Part shown: piece by piece, positions 1 to 7,769 of the stretch | How the letters are laid out: the number at the start of each line of letters is the position of its first letter | Numbering within the stretch: position 1 is the first letter of the stretch | Assembly: GCA_021772705.1 (NCBI GenBank) | Contig: JAJFLN010000851.1 | Coordinates: 1 to 17,372 of the forward strand | Length of the DNA stretch: 17,372 nt | Source: Candidatus Cloacimonadota bacterium | GTDB lineage: Bacteria > Muiribacteriota > UBA6191 > JACPRK01 | Reading direction: 5' to 3' | Translations under genes and position numbers: made by a program | The notes under the pieces: generated by a model | What the model was told of the DNA's origin: nothing | The model's database searches: none | Seen by the model: only the letters and a program-made list of their open reading frames with translations

Positions 1-269
1 ACCTTGATATGGGTGGAACGGAAGCAGGTGACCACGACCAGAGGTTCGTCACGAGATCCCTTTCTGGATACGAAGACGAGCTTGTCCGGCTCCTCGCACT
101 TTTCGGGTACAAGGGACCCGTTCCGAATGGCGGCCTCAACGGCTTCTTCCTCGATATTCAAAGGAATCATCTTGTCGACCAGGCAGTGCCCGGAAATCAC
201 AACCGGATAGGCGACGTTCGTACGACTCTGGGCGAGTTCCCTGTACCAGCGCTGGCGTTTCTTCACCAC
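1..269 (-). CDS. DUF4258-like small protein, C-terminus cut by window edge
   Basis: An open minus-strand frame begins at a GTG (269-267, followed directly by a second GTG) and is still open at base 1, giving about 89 residues. An AGAGGTG stretch about 11 bases upstream can serve as the ribosome binding site. The protein starts MVKKRQRWYRELAQ. It continues with a VISGHCLVDKM segment (a His after a beta strand), an acidic helix ending AAIRNGSLVPE, and a strand-rich part with PLVVVTCF. This order (His, helix ending in I-x-N-G, then strands with a hydrophobic VVV run) resembles DUF4258-type proteins, which are often found in toxin-antitoxin-like pairs. The ribbon-helix-helix fragment just upstream fits that picture. 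The family call is by eye and tentative; that it is coding is better supported, because the frame is open and the sequence is protein-like. Confidence 0.55.
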   Translation of the reverse strand, partial: MVKKRQRWYRELAQSRTNVAYPVVISGHCLVDKMIPLNIEEEAVEAAIRNGSLVPEKCEEPDKLVFVSRKGSRDEPLVVVTCFRSTHIK

Positions 270-337
270 CTATCAGTATACACCTCTTGTGTATCCGAAG
301 CTATCCCCCCTTACGGAACCTCTCCCAGCAGCGTCAG

Positions 338-484
338 TCAGGCTTCCACATCCAGATGCTCGTCCACCAGGTGGCGGATCACCTCGGAGATCTGCAACTC
401 GTGAACGAGCGCGAAGAGCTTGATTCGCTTTAGCTGAGCCTCCGTCAGGTAACTGGAAAGGACGCCCCACCCGGTGATGAGCGC
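338..484 (-). pseudogene. Ribbon-helix-helix antitoxin-like fragment without a start codon
   Basis: The minus-strand frame ending at TGA 340-338 reads SSYLTEAQLKRIKLFALVHE, then LQISEVIRHLVDEHLDVEA. This is a textbook ribbon-helix-helix pattern: a short strand (YLT), helix A, a turn, then helix B with SEVIRHLVDEHL. The frame stays open upstream to about base 590 but holds no ATG, GTG or TTG before the strand motif, and the upstream residues (rich in Arg, Gly and Pro) do not look like protein. The start appears lost, or a non-standard codon is used. It lies about 68 bases upstream of the DUF4258-like gene on the same strand, as antitoxins usually do. The upstream limit given here is nominal. 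Confidence 0.5.
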
Positions 485-666
485 TCCCCGGGGACGCGCC
501 TTCGGTATCGGCCTGCGGCCAAACCTTCCGCGCCCAACGGGCGCTCGTGTCGCGTGAGTATCAGCTGTCCCTTGGAGAGCAAGCTCTTCAGCTCAGTCTT
601 GTTGACGTCGCAGACGAGTATCAGGACGCCATGAGAGACTTCCCTGTGAAGTAAGTGCCAGTGCCA
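445..666 (-). pseudogene. Possible antitoxin-like reading-frame remnant
   Basis: A second minus-strand frame, open from 666 to a TGA at 447-445, has no normal start codon but contains a protein-like stretch: GVLILVCDVNKTELKSLLSK followed by GQLILTRHERPLG. The arrangement (V-N-K-T-E-L-K helix, a G, a hydrophobic strand, then T-R-H-x-R-P) faintly recalls Phd/YefM-type antitoxins. After PLG it turns into Arg/Gly/Pro-rich low-meaning sequence and overlaps the front of the ribbon-helix-helix frame. It may be a frame-shifted relic of the same decayed locus, or chance coding potential. Confidence 0.22.
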
Positions 667-745
667 TCACTTTTCCGGAACCTATTTCCGTATACGCAGC
701 TATGTTTCCGATGGTCCTTCTGCGCATTTGTTCCTACGCGGCCCC

Positions 746-1726
746 TTACCGGGGAGCCGGTTCGATCCAGCGGACGACTCCCCGCACCTTCCCTTGAATC
801 CGGACATTGGAGGCGAAGATCGGATCGAGGGCGGGATTGGCCGGCTGGAGTCTCACCCGATTTCGCTCCCGGTACACCCTCTTGAGCGTGACCGAGCCGT
901 CTTCCAGCAGGGCGACGGCCACACTGCCGTCCGCCACTTCCTGGACGGGTTCGACGACGACGATGTCGCCATCGAGGATGGCGTCATCGACCATGCTGAA
1001 CCCACGGACTCGTAAACCGTATGCCCCCCCTCGCGTCATCGGCTCCGGGACCCGGATACCTTCGCCATGCCTGTCGGTCACCGCCTCGATGGGGCTGCCC
1101 GCAGCGATGGTGCCGATGACAGGCAGATGGGCTGGCCGGGCCGGCTCCGCCCAGGAAGCCAGAGTTTCGATCATGCGGCGGAGCTGCACCAACTGTTCCT
1201 CCAGCCCATCGATACCGGAACTCTCGGTCGCCTCGCTCTTCTCGCCTCGCATGACGTGGTCCGATAGCCACTGGTAGGCTTGCTCCATACAGGATTGCCG
1301 ATCCTGGGCGATCGGAACTCCCTGGTCGTGAAGAGGACGCAGCACCGCGACGGCCCAAACCGGGACGTCAGCCGGCAGCCCCGGCGGAGGCCACAGCCTG
1401 ACGCAAGCTTCCGGGTCACCTGCTGGCGGCGGCATCGGCGCCTGTTGGGCCAGATCAGTTGAGGGAAGGTCGACTTGATCGCGAGAATCCTCGATGAGAC
1501 CTTCCAGTCGTGAAACAGGCCAGCTGAATGCAGCGGCGATCTTCGCGAGGGTCTGTTTCCTCGGGCCCTCCGGCATCTCCCCGCCCAGGACCCTGTAGAG
1601 CGTCTGTAGGCTGATTTCACAAGCTTTCGCGAACTCTCGTCCCGACGAGAATCCTCGCGATTGCCAACGCTTGCGAAAGACGGCGAACTTTTTCTTGGAT
1701 CTTGTTGACAAGCGAGGCTGAATCAT
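746..1726 (-). CDS. LexA-like self-cleaving transcriptional regulator (XRE HTH + S24 peptidase)
   Basis: A 326-residue protein. Residues about 25-78 form a Cro/CI-type helix-turn-helix (FAKACEISLQTLYRVLGGEM). A Pro-rich linker follows, then a short predicted helix (GLEEQLVQLRRMIETLASW, 174-192). Residues 201-326 are a complete S24/LexA domain: cleavage site Ala209-Gly210 in PVIGTIAAGSP, catalytic Ser244 in RGFSM, DGDIVVVEP, and catalytic Lys282 in VTLKRVY. Such proteins bind operators as dimers and cut themselves when RecA filaments form, releasing SOS-type or prophage-type genes. Domain order is that of phage-CI-like regulators rather than true LexA, whose DNA-binding domain is a winged helix, so the symbol lexA is not used. 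No strong ribosome binding site precedes ATG 1726. It faces away from the surface-protein genes and has no co-directional target gene in view. Confidence 0.85.
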   Translation of the reverse strand: MIQPRLSTRSKKKFAVFRKRWQSRGFSSGREFAKACEISLQTLYRVLGGEMPEGPRKQTLAKIAAAFSWPVSRLEGLIEDSRDQVDLPSTDLAQQAPMPPPAGDPEACVRLWPPPGLPADVPVWAVAVLRPLHDQGVPIAQDRQSCMEQAYQWLSDHVMRGEKSEATESSGIDGLEEQLVQLRRMIETLASWAEPARPAHLPVIGTIAAGSPIEAVTDRHGEGIRVPEPMTRGGAYGLRVRGFSMVDDAILDGDIVVVEPVQEVADGSVAVALLEDGSVTLKRVYRERNRVRLQPANPALDPIFASNVRIQGKVRGVVRWIEPAPR

Positions 1727-2175
1727 GCAATCATCGCTTTACAGTCACGTTATGGTTGATGGTCGCTTGTTGGCGGGGTGGTACGAGGCAGCACAAGCTG
1801 GCGCTTAGTATTTACGAAAGTCCGAAAATGAAGTCAGCCGGTTTTCCAGGGTCAAACGACCCTGCCCGGGGTTTGCGCGGGGTTTCTGCTGTCCCCGGCT
1901 GCAGAGAGTAGCGCATCAGTTTATCACACGGTGGGGATGAGGGAGCGGTCCAGGTGGGGGTTTGCTTGAACGGCGTCGTCGGCTCCTTACGTGCCGATGA
2001 AGCTTGGTCCGGGTGGGCCCAGCTAAAGACGGCGCCGGGGACGTCGTGGTGCTGGGCCGGGAGCCGGTAGTCTTGCCGGGGACCAGAGACGAGTAGGAGG
2101 GCGAGTGAGGCAGTCAACGGACAGGGATCTCGAAGGTTCTGAGCTCGACACGGTGGATTCCTCAGCTTGCGTTAG
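1727..2175. other. Spacer without a supported gene
   Basis: About 450 bases between the start of the LexA-like regulator and the first readable part of the broken surface-protein gene. Short open frames on both strands are Arg/Pro/Ser-rich and not protein-like. One perfect inverted repeat at 1847-1864 is listed separately. The right end probably holds eroded 5' sequence of the surface-protein gene, because the fibronectin-III reading frame begins directly after a TAG at 2173-2175. The promoter of the regulator must lie near 1730-1800, but no convincing -35/-10 pair was found. Confidence 0.6.
1847..1864. promoter_or_regulatory. Perfect inverted repeat upstream of the LexA-like regulator
   Basis: CAGGGTC, four-base spacer AAAC, GACCCTG: seven paired bases, about 120 bases upstream of the regulator's start. 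It could be an operator for a dimeric regulator such as the neighbouring LexA-like protein, or a plain hairpin. No T-run follows on either strand, so a terminator is less likely. Confidence 0.35.
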
Positions 2176-3751
2176 CAGCGACTCCATCGTAACGGCACCC
2201 CGGTCGCGCCGGCCGTCTTCGGCAGGAGATGGAAGGATACGTCGGGACTCGTCGCCGGATCGAGCTATACCTACCGCGTCAGGGCTACTAACTTCGGCAG
2301 CCACCGCGATTCCGAACCGGTGCAAGTGACGGTCCCGGTGGCGGTCTGCGGTGCCGCGCTGCCGCCGCCGCCTCCTAACAGCCCGCCCGGTCTCCCTTCC
2401 GGCCTGTCTCAACTCGCCCCCCGGGGAGGTACTAACGTACAACCCGGAGAGAGCGTTCGGATCGGGTCCGTCCGGCTCCGGGCAACGGCCTCCGATGACG
2501 ATGGGGATCGATACCGGCTCGAGGCCGAGGTACGGCCCCTGGGCGTGCAGTTCCTGAATTCGCCGACTCGATATCTCGAGTCCGCCTCCCAGACGTTCGC
2601 ATCGGGTCTTCCGGCGACGCTCGATCTTTCCGGCCTTCCCGATGGCCAGTACAAGTGGCAAGTCCGGGCCGTGGATGTCCTGAACAATCCGGGCCCGTGG
2701 GTCCGATTCGGCACCACCAGTTCGGCTGATTTCAGTGTCAACACCCGGCCGGTGGCTGAGGGACGGCGTGGAACTTCCAGGCGAGAGCGCCTCGATCCTC
2801 CGGATCGCGGAACTGACGCCGGAGCACGGTGGGAACTACGTCGTCGTCGTGGAGAATTCGGCAGGCAGGACATCGAGTCATCCGGCGACCGTCACGGTCA
2901 AGCCGTTCGAACCGCCGCCCGACGTCCGCAACCCCGCAGCCACTCGAACCGCTGCTGGCGTCGAGCTGACATGGAACTGGCCGGCGTCGGAGAAGGTTGA
3001 CGCCGTCGAGATCGTGCGCAGCATCCCGGCGAGCAGCGGTGGCCCCGACTCCGAGACAGTGTTCAGCCCCGATGATGTGGGATTCGAGAGTTCCTTCACC
3101 GACTCCACGGCATCGCCTGATGTCGACTACGTGTACAGAATTCGGGCCGTGAATGGAGCGGGCAGGGGCTCAATCGGTCAAGCACTTCCTGTCTCCGGGA
3201 AAACCCCGAGCCAAGAGCAGCTCACAAAGGACCTCGTTGTTGGATCCGGAGCGACGTCAACAGGCCTGAACTTCCTTGGATATCCGTTCATTCCAAGCCC
3301 TCAATTGACTGCTGAATCTTTCGGGTTGGCACTTGGAGGTGTCGACACCGTTTCTCGGTGGGATCCGGCTCGTCAGAGATTCTTGGGCCATCCTGTGGGG
3401 ACAACACTGTTTGATTTTGGCATGCAGGCAGGGATCCCTGTATTCGTAAATGTATCAACTCCAAGGACGGTGACGTTCGAGGGGCCGGCAGCAGAGGTTG
3501 TTACGTTCGAGCTCATCACAACTGACAAGACAAACCTAAATGTTGTCACGGTTCCACTTCACCGGCGTGACTTGAACTCGGCGGAAGCCGTAGGCAGTTC
3601 GATACCAGGGTGTGACACGGTTTCTAGGTGGGATGCATCCAGGCAGCGATACCTTGGGCATCCTGTAGGCACAGTCCTATTCGACTTCTCAGTCGAACCA
3701 GGTGATCCTCTATTTGTGAATGTGTCAAGCCCAATAACTCTAACTTGGTAG
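2176..3751 (+). pseudogene. Broken secreted fibronectin-III/Ig surface protein
   Basis: Two frames together encode one multi-domain protein. From 2176 the first frame reads the end of a fibronectin-III domain (RLHRNGTPVA, WKDTSGLVAGSSYTYRVRAT), a Pro-rich linker, then a second beta-rich domain ending LPDGQYKWQVRAVD and DFSVNTRP (about 2736-2756). Sense then moves to another frame, which starts in the middle of an Ig domain (RWLRDGVELPGESASILRIA, NYVVVVENSAGR). It continues with another fibronectin-III domain (VELTWNWPAS, YVYRIRAVNGAG) and two copies of a module with DTVSRWD, LGHPVGT, LFDF and FVNVS, ending at TAG 3749-3751. The first half of the Ig domain is missing, so a deletion probably joined the frames. 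No signal peptide or start codon is readable, and an in-frame TAG lies at 2173. A sequencing or assembly error at the junction is possible but would not restore the missing half-domain. Confidence 0.7.
3280..3748 (+). repeat. Tandem C-terminal module of the broken surface gene, two diverged copies
   Basis: Copy 1 (about 3280-3483) and copy 2 (about 3535-3748) encode roughly 70 residues each and share LxFLGYP/LNVVTVPL, an Ala/Glu helix, G-[VC]-DTVSRWD, RQR[FY]LGHPVGT, LFDF, and [FV]FVNVS before a terminal T-[FL]-T. At DNA level the core of each, 3343-3421 and 3613-3691, is still recognisably similar. Such paired end modules probably fold as small beta domains that cap secreted multi-domain proteins; their function is not known to me. 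Confidence 0.7.
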
Positions 3752-3757
3752 CCAAGC

Positions 3758-6700
3758 ATGCTTATGAAAATTACCACCTTACGACAAAGACTATTGCTCG
3801 CCCTGATACTTGTTCTCGCTTGTGCTCCGGGCGTAGATGCTGCAACGCAGCATTTCATAATCGGCACGATCAGCCTTTCTGACTCTACCAATCCACAGCA
3901 AACAGACCTGACACTCAAGGCTTTCATGACTATTCGACCAACCGATACCCTGTCCCTATCGGCTGGGGACTTCGTCTACCAATCAGATGGAACGTATAAT
4001 GTGGACCTATCTGGGTTTTCTACGGAGTGGACGCCTGGCGAGAGCATGCGGATCGAGGCCCAGCACACGCCAAGTGGCCAGATAGGGCACGTGGAAGTAG
4101 TACTTGTTGCAAATCCAGCATCTCAAGTTGGGAATGACATCGCCATGATGGGATCTCCGGCGGTTTCGGGTGTAGCCCCTTCTTCCGGTCGTAACGACCT
4201 GCCCACCTCAGTGACGATCTCCGGTACCGACCTAGCAGGTGCAACGGGTTTGAAGCTAAACGATGGCCAGAACACGGCCCTGTCAATCGTGAGCAACACA
4301 GCGGCCCAGATCGAGGCGACAGTCCCTGCTGGTGTAGCACCGGGCAGCTACGACGTCATTGTGACCACGCCGGTTGGAAGCAATAGCACAAGCTCTCAGC
4401 AGTTCACCGTTAGAGAGCCGTCACGTCCGTCAATCTCGAACATCGTCTTTTCCGCGAATACTGTGAGCGGACAGGCCCCAGCCACGGTGACCGTCACGGT
4501 GACCTTCGATGAAGCTGTGAAGGCCGACCCGGCACCGACCATATCATTCACGAAAACACCGTCTAGTACGGGCAGCATTCCAGGCACGGTGTCCCTGGTT
4601 CCTCGAAGTAGTGGCCCAAGCGATACGGTTTTCACGGGTTCCTTCGTGGTCACCCACTTGAGCAATGGTGTGCTGACGGCCAGCTTTAGCGCCACGGGCG
4701 TGGACGACAACTTGGTGCTGACGACTCAGCCCTCGTCGGGGAATACCATCACCGTCAACCTCATTCCGCCACCCGATACTGAGGCCCCGACGGCAACCGT
4801 CACGGTCTTGCCCGGATCGAACGTCACGACTCCCGGCATCTTGACGATCACGCTGAAGGTCTCCGACAACAGGACACCGGTGGTCTCGGGCACGCCGACA
4901 ATTGACGTCGTCGGACCTCTGGCATCTCTCCAGGTGACCGGCCGTGAAATGACGCCTGGACCGGACGACACGTTCACCTTCACGCTGAACATACGGGCTC
5001 AGGCTGGAGTCAACGGGAGCTACATCTTCAAGATCGACTTCGAAGACAGCGCCGGCAATCCTCCGATGTCGAGTGCTGGTGGTTCTTTCACTGTAGCGTT
5101 GACCGACTTTCCGCTGGTGACCGCCGCGGCTGATGCCGGTCCGAGCCAGCGTGCTCCCGGGACGATCATTCTCGATGCGTCGGCATCGGCGTTCAGCGGG
5201 GCCGGGGTAACGGGAGTCTCCTATGCCTGGTCTCAGCTCTCAGGACCCTCCGAGGCGTCGCCTTCTCTCTTCAATGGCTCCCGTGGGAACGTGAGGGCCT
5301 TCTTCAACGCCAAGACAGGAGGGAGTTATACCTTCCTCGTTGTCGTGACCTCCGTGGGGATCACGCCGTCTGTCACCGCTTCGGCGAACGTGACGGTATC
5401 CGTCATCGATCTCGCGCCAGTCGTCGTCACCCGCTCACCCGTGATCGTGCGGCTGCCAGCCTCCGAGACCACCAACATCTCCCTCAATGCAAGCCGAACG
5501 TTCGATCCCAACGACGACGACATTACCTACTCATGGACGACGAGCATCTCCACGACGGCGGCGGTCCTGACCAACCGCACCTCCTCGGTAGCCACCCTCA
5601 CCGTTCAGAGCGGCGTCGCCAAGGTGAACGACACGGTGGAGTTGACGGCAACAGCCAAATCCATATCAACCTCGGCGCAGGTCTTGGTTATCGCGGCCAC
5701 CACAGCCCCCCCCCGGGCGTCGGCCGGCGTGGATCGAGCGATCGTCACCATGAGCTCGAGTGTCCAGATCAGGCTGTACGGCCGGGACAGCTACGCTCCG
5801 GACAACCCGACAGCGGACCCGGCAACGACACTGAGTTTCGCGTGGTCTCTCGAGAGTTTCGTGGATGCGAACGGCCGCGCTGGCGCCAGGCCGGCAACAT
5901 TCAGCAACAACTCCGACATGGATCCCCGGGTCACCCTCTCGACACCCGGTAGCTACACCTTCAAGCTGCGAGTCACCACGAAGGACGCCGCCGCCCTCTC
6001 GGCGGAAGCCCGGGTTCGCGTCCGGTTGTCCCGAGTCTCCACAGGCGGCGTGGCGCGAGCGGTCATCGCAGCCGCCGCCAGCAACGCCTCCCTGTCAACG
6101 ACTGCCGCCTCGATCTCGGCGGGACAGCCCACGACGGTCCACTCCCTGACGGCCCAGCCCGGGGCCAACGTGGAGGTGACCCTCACAGGAGCCGCGATCG
6201 GGGGAGGCGCTGGCGAGGTGACTTACCGCTGGGCCGTCTACGATCCGACGGGACAGAACCGAATTCAGCTCACCACCGACACGGGAACCACGACCCGATT
6301 CGTCGCGAACGCCAACGTGGCCGGCACCGTCACGGTCCTCCTCCAGGTCGCCCGAGGCGGAGTCCAGGGGCTGCCCGCGAGGGTCCGTGTCGCCCTTTCC
6401 AGGACCGACAACGCTCCCCCGGTCATCACGGCCGCCAGCGCGACGTCAGCCGGAGTCCGGGTCTCGGGAGCAACCACTCGTCCGGCGAGGATCACCTCCG
6501 CCGGCGCCTCTCCCTCCATACGACTGGCGATCGCCGCCAACGACGCCGAGACGGCGCCGAGTGGACTGTCCTACAGCGTGACCCAGCTAGTCCAATCAGA
6601 GCTAGCTGCGCAGCTCACGGCGCTGGGTATCGACCCGACCAACCCGGCACTCGGAAACACGGGAGGCACGACGCCCAGACTCGAAGCGTTCTCCGATGGC

Positions 6701-7480
6701 TCCCGTGCCGCGGCGTTCTCCGGAGGAACGGCGACGTTGTCGTTCAACCTGCGGCCCGTGAGCGCCACAGCGGACTCAGAAGCCATCGGAGGTGCCTACG
6801 TCTTCGCCGTGGCCGTCAGCGACCCCTCCGGGGCCAGGGACCAGCAGATCGTGGTTGTAAATGTCGTCGACGACCGACCCGGAGGCCGAGGGCTCCTCAA
6901 CCTCGGAGTCGACGGCGCGTCGCCCATCGACACCGAAGAGGGCACAGTTTATCAGGTCTCGACTAACCTGAATGCGTCAGACCAACTCGTGATCGACCTG
7001 ACGAGCACGACGGACTTCAAGACAGGGTTCCGGGTCGCCTCCAACGACGGGACCCCGACCAGCACCTTCACCGGCTTCATCCGCTGGGAGCAGGTGTCGG
7101 GCCCGACTGACTTCAGCTCCGTCCTCTCGGACGCGAACCTCTCCAACGGCGGGCGAGGGACGTTCCGCCTCGCCCTCGGACCAGCAGCGGTTGGAGACTA
7201 CGTCTTCAAGACGACCTTCGACAATGGAGACGCCCAGTCGAGCAGCACTGTCGCCGCCTCGGCGGCTCCGGCCGGCGCTGCGCCTGCAGGCGCAGCCCAA
7301 GGCGGAGGTGTCAGCAACCCGGTCCTCGGGTCCGGCGGAGGCTGTGCCCTCGCCGAGTCGGCCTCGGGTTCACGCTCTGGGAACGGGGCGGTCTCGCTCT
7401 TCCTTCTCTTCCTTCCATGGTTTCTCCACTCACGGCGGAACCATCGAAGCCGGGCCCAATCGAGATCGGGTCCTGCGTAG
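3758..7480 (+). CDS. Large secreted Ig/IPT/PKD-repeat surface protein with C-terminal sorting tail
   Basis: A 1240-residue protein. Residues 1-28 are a signal peptide (RQRLLLALILVLACAPGVDA). An IPT/TIG-like domain occupies about 133-218 (SPAVSGVAPSSG, TSVTISGTDL, APGSYDVIV). Two more Ig-like domains follow to about 449, then a chain of PKD-like domains with repeated patterns of the type YAWSQLSG, GSYTFLVVV and GSYTFKLRV. Near the end come an Ala/Gly linker (AAPAGAAPAGAA), GSGGGC with Cys1196, a hydrophobic segment (AVSLFLLFLPWF, about 1211-1223) and an Arg-rich end. This GGGC-transmembrane-Arg tail resembles MYXO-CTERM/Synergist-CTERM-like sorting signals, so the protein is probably processed and anchored at, or released from, the cell surface. 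There is no obvious enzyme domain; adhesion or matrix structure is likely. It begins six bases after the broken gene; no strong ribosome binding site precedes ATG 3758, and ATG 3764 is an alternative start. Confidence 0.8.
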   Translation: MLMKITTLRQRLLLALILVLACAPGVDAATQHFIIGTISLSDSTNPQQTDLTLKAFMTIRPTDTLSLSAGDFVYQSDGTYNVDLSGFSTEWTPGESMRIEAQHTPSGQIGHVEVVLVANPASQVGNDIAMMGSPAVSGVAPSSGRNDLPTSVTISGTDLAGATGLKLNDGQNTALSIVSNTAAQIEATVPAGVAPGSYDVIVTTPVGSNSTSSQQFTVREPSRPSISNIVFSANTVSGQAPATVTVTVTFDEAVKADPAPTISFTKTPSSTGSIPGTVSLVPRSSGPSDTVFTGSFVVTHLSNGVLTASFSATGVDDNLVLTTQPSSGNTITVNLIPPPDTEAPTATVTVLPGSNVTTPGILTITLKVSDNRTPVVSGTPTIDVVGPLASLQVTGREMTPGPDDTFTFTLNIRAQAGVNGSYIFKIDFEDSAGNPPMSSAGGSFTVALTDFPLVTAAADAGPSQRAPGTIILDASASAFSGAGVTGVSYAWSQLSGPSEASPSLFNGSRGNVRAFFNAKTGGSYTFLVVVTSVGITPSVTASANVTVSVIDLAPVVVTRSPVIVRLPASETTNISLNASRTFDPNDDDITYSWTTSISTTAAVLTNRTSSVATLTVQSGVAKVNDTVELTATAKSISTSAQVLVIAATTAPPRASAGVDRAIVTMSSSVQIRLYGRDSYAPDNPTADPATTLSFAWSLESFVDANGRAGARPATFSNNSDMDPRVTLSTPGSYTFKLRVTTKDAAALSAEARVRVRLSRVSTGGVARAVIAAAASNASLSTTAASISAGQPTTVHSLTAQPGANVEVTLTGAAIGGGAGEVTYRWAVYDPTGQNRIQLTTDTGTTTRFVANANVAGTVTVLLQVARGGVQGLPARVRVALSRTDNAPPVITAASATSAGVRVSGATTRPARITSAGASPSIRLAIAANDAETAPSGLSYSVTQLVQSELAAQLTALGIDPTNPALGNTGGTTPRLEAFSDGSRAAAFSGGTATLSFNLRPVSATADSEAIGGAYVFAVAVSDPSGARDQQIVVVNVVDDRPGGRGLLNLGVDGASPIDTEEGTVYQVSTNLNASDQLVIDLTSTTDFKTGFRVASNDGTPTSTFTGFIRWEQVSGPTDFSSVLSDANLSNGGRGTFRLALGPAAVGDYVFKTTFDNGDAQSSSTVAASAAPAGAAPAGAAQGGGVSNPVLGSGGGCALAESASGSRSGNGAVSLFLLFLPWFLHSRRNHRSRAQSRSGPA
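7277..7296. repeat. Perfect 20-base palindrome in the Ala/Gly linker
   Basis: GCTGCGCCTG followed directly by CAGGCGCAGC, each the reverse complement of the other. It lies inside the coding region of the surface protein and encodes part of the Ala-Pro-Ala-Gly linker, so it may come from simple codon repetition rather than regulation. Confidence 0.6.
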
Positions 7481-7769
7481 CGCCTGTTCGCTTCGATCTT
7501 CATTACTCGATCTGGTCTTTCCGACTCCTTCGATCCCCGGTGGAGACCCGAGGAGGATCCGCTCCCGGCGCAAAGGTCGACGCACTTTCGAGACGCAGTG
7601 AGCTGATCAGAAGGCCGGTACTGATTAGTACGCCAGCGACGCCGGAGGTTACGGGGTACTCCCGTCACCCGAGGCCCGACGCCAGAGGCCCGGCGCCTGG
7701 CGCCCGGCGCCCAACTTCCTTCCTTCTGGCCCGTCGTCGATCTATGCTGCAGGTATCAGGAGGAATCCC
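7481..7769. other. Spacer with hairpin cluster, between surface gene and ferredoxin-oxidoreductase operon
   Basis: No coding region is supported. Three small hairpins are readable: GTACT-GATT-AGTAC (7618-7631); GGT-t-ACGGG / CCCGT-c-ACC around loop GTACT (7647-7669); and CGCCAG / CTGGCG (7680-7702) inside a GGCGCC-rich run. The last is followed by a pyrimidine-rich AACTTCCTTCCTTC stretch. The promoter of the downstream operon should lie in the last 100 bases, but no clear -35/-10 pair stands out. Confidence 0.5.
7647..7718 (+). terminator. Possible transcription end of the surface-protein gene
   Basis: Two GC-rich hairpins in a row, 7647-7669 (eight pairs with one mismatch) and 7680-7702 (six pairs with a GC-rich loop), lie 170-220 bases after the stop codon. 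They are followed by a C/T-rich tract rather than a pure T-run. The position suits a terminator separating the surface gene from the operon, but the missing T-run lowers confidence. Confidence 0.3.

Noticed and set aside
807..1277. 156-residue plus-strand frame
   Set aside because: It is antisense to the LexA-like regulator, whose catalytic residues are clear.
1847..1864. Perfect hairpin as a terminator
   Set aside because: No T-run follows on either strand and no gene ends next to it; kept only as a possible operator.
2023..2661. 212-residue minus-strand frame
   Set aside because: It is antisense to readable fibronectin-III sequence and is Arg/Pro/Ser-rich without domains.
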